Shown here: positions 8,138-9,030 of the stretch, piece by piece | How positions within the stretch are numbered: the first letter of the stretch is position 1 | Layout of the letters: each line of letters starts with the position of its first letter | Origin: Phyllobacteriaceae bacterium | GTDB lineage: Bacteria; Pseudomonadota; Alphaproteobacteria; Rhizobiales; Rhizobiaceae | Assembly: GCA_024645155.1 (NCBI GenBank) | Contig: JAHEGF010000129.1 | Coordinates: 1-9,030, forward strand | Direction: 5' to 3' | DNA length: 9,030 bases | Translations under genes and position numbers: made by a program | Notes under the pieces: generated by a model | Database searches by the model: none | The model's input: only the letters and a program-made list of their open reading frames with translations | What the model was told of the DNA's origin: nothing

Positions 8138-9030
8138 TTACTCGCCGCGTGGAAAACGCTTGCTTTCCTCAAGCGTGTTGAGATCCATGTGGTTGCGCAT
8201 GTAGCGCTCGGACGCCCGCTTCAGCGGTTCAAAATCCCACGGGTAATACGATCCTTTGCGGAGTGCCGGATAAACGACCCAGCGCCGCGCCTGGCTTTCG
8301 CGCACGGCAGCATCAAAGGCAACCATGCTCCATCTTGAATCGGCCATTCCAGTCAGGCGCGCAAACGCCTGGGCATGTTCCGCGTCTTCTGCAAGATTGT
8401 GCAGTTCATAGGGATCGACTTCCAGATTGTAGAGCAGCGGCGGATCAATTTCGCAATGTATGAATTTGTAGGCGCCGTCACGGATGCAGACCATGGGGGC
8501 ATACGAACCTTCCGCCGCGTACTCCATCAAAACCGGTGCGGTGCGCGGTAGGCCATTCATGACGGATAAAAGACTGGTGCCGTCGGTCCACGGCATGATC
8601 GCCGCAAGATCAATGCCGGCCAGGTCGCATAATGTCGGCAGTATATCCAGATTGGAAACCGGCTGGGTTACCAGGTTCGTGGAGATATCAGGACCTGCGA
8701 TCATCAGTGGAACCCGCGAAGAACCTTCAAGGAAGCTCATCTTGAACCACAAACCGCGTTCACCGAGCATGTCGCCGTGATCCGAACAGAACACAATGAT
8801 CGTATCGTCCATCATCCTGGTGTTCCGGAGGACCGACAGGATGCCGCCGATCTTGTCGTCCAGATAACTGATATTGGCGAAATAGCCGCGTCTGGCCCGG
8901 CGCACGTCATCGGCGGTGATGTTAAAGTTGCGGTAGTCGGTGGCGAGGTAAAGACGTTGCGAATGCGGGTCCTGGTCATCGAAGTCGATGGCTGGTACCG
9001 ACGGCTCCAGTTGCGGGCAATCATCGTATA
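8138..9030 (-). CDS. betC: Choline-sulfatase, C-terminal 296 residues (N-terminus outside window)
   Basis: An arylsulfatase-superfamily enzyme that hydrolyses choline-O-sulfate to choline and sulfate, feeding the choline oxidation genes just downstream. The frame is open through the right edge; the GTG at 8905 is internal, because the upstream residues (YDDCPQLEPSVPAIDFDD, then NFNITADDVRRARRGYF) continue the family sequence. Visible are NISYLDDKIG, the metal-binding SDHGD (8785-8771), GERGLWFKMSFLEGSSRVPL with its conserved lysine, and the long C-terminal tail ending LNTLEESKRFPRGE that is characteristic of choline-sulfatases. The N-terminal CxPxR sequence, whose cysteine becomes formylglycine, would lie beyond the window, so catalytic competence cannot be confirmed. 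It is the first visible gene of the bet operon; its promoter is off the edge. Confidence 0.92.
   Translation of the reverse strand, partial: YDDCPQLEPSVPAIDFDDQDPHSQRLYLATDYRNFNITADDVRRARRGYFANISYLDDKIGGILSVLRNTRMMDDTIIVFCSDHGDMLGERGLWFKMSFLEGSSRVPLMIAGPDISTNLVTQPVSNLDILPTLCDLAGIDLAAIMPWTDGTSLLSVMNGLPRTAPVLMEYAAEGSYAPMVCIRDGAYKFIHCEIDPPLLYNLEVDPYELHNLAEDAEHAQAFARLTGMADSRWSMVAFDAAVRESQARRWVVYPALRKGSYYPWDFEPLKRASERYMRNHMDLNTLEESKRFPRGE

Noticed and set aside
8134..8172. Extended TTG start for betA overlapping the end of betC
   Set aside because: It would add 13 residues before the FAD-binding strand, which normally sits at the very N-terminus; the ATG at 8133 fits the family better.

Overview
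The window looks like chromosomal DNA from an alphaproteobacterium, most likely of the Hyphomicrobiales (Rhizobiales). It is GC-rich and densely coding. The phosphomannomutase and the choline-sulfatase/BetA/BetB proteins resemble the rhizobial forms I know. The order is inferred from protein style, not from a marker gene.

Layout, left to right. The plus strand carries a phosphomannomutase whose N-terminus lies off the left edge (1-1386). Next, after 26 bases, is a two-domain enzyme (1413-3644) that joins a mannose-1-phosphate guanylyltransferase to an AGE-family (N-acylglucosamine 2-epimerase-like) sugar isomerase domain. Together these two genes could take fructose-6-phosphate through mannose-6-phosphate and mannose-1-phosphate to GDP-mannose, the donor for mannose-, fucose- or rhamnose-containing surface glycans. 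A 116-base gap follows, then a soluble bacterial cytochrome P450 (3761-4981) with no redox partner gene in view.

The right half is on the minus strand and converges on the P450 with a 29-base gap. In transcription order it is betC (choline-sulfatase, N-terminus off the right edge), betA (choline dehydrogenase) and betB (betaine aldehyde dehydrogenase). The junctions are only 4 and 9 bases, so this is an operon: choline-O-sulfate is hydrolysed to choline, which is oxidised to betaine aldehyde and then to the osmoprotectant glycine betaine. A BetI-type repressor and a transporter would be expected nearby but are not in the window.

All five complete or near-complete genes have intact family motifs. 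There are no RNA genes, insertion sequences, CRISPR arrays or large repeats that I can support. The most interesting item is the guanylyltransferase-AGE fusion, in which an unrelated isomerase fold occupies the place usually held by a cupin-type phosphomannose isomerase. I see no convincing sign of a wholly undescribed system.
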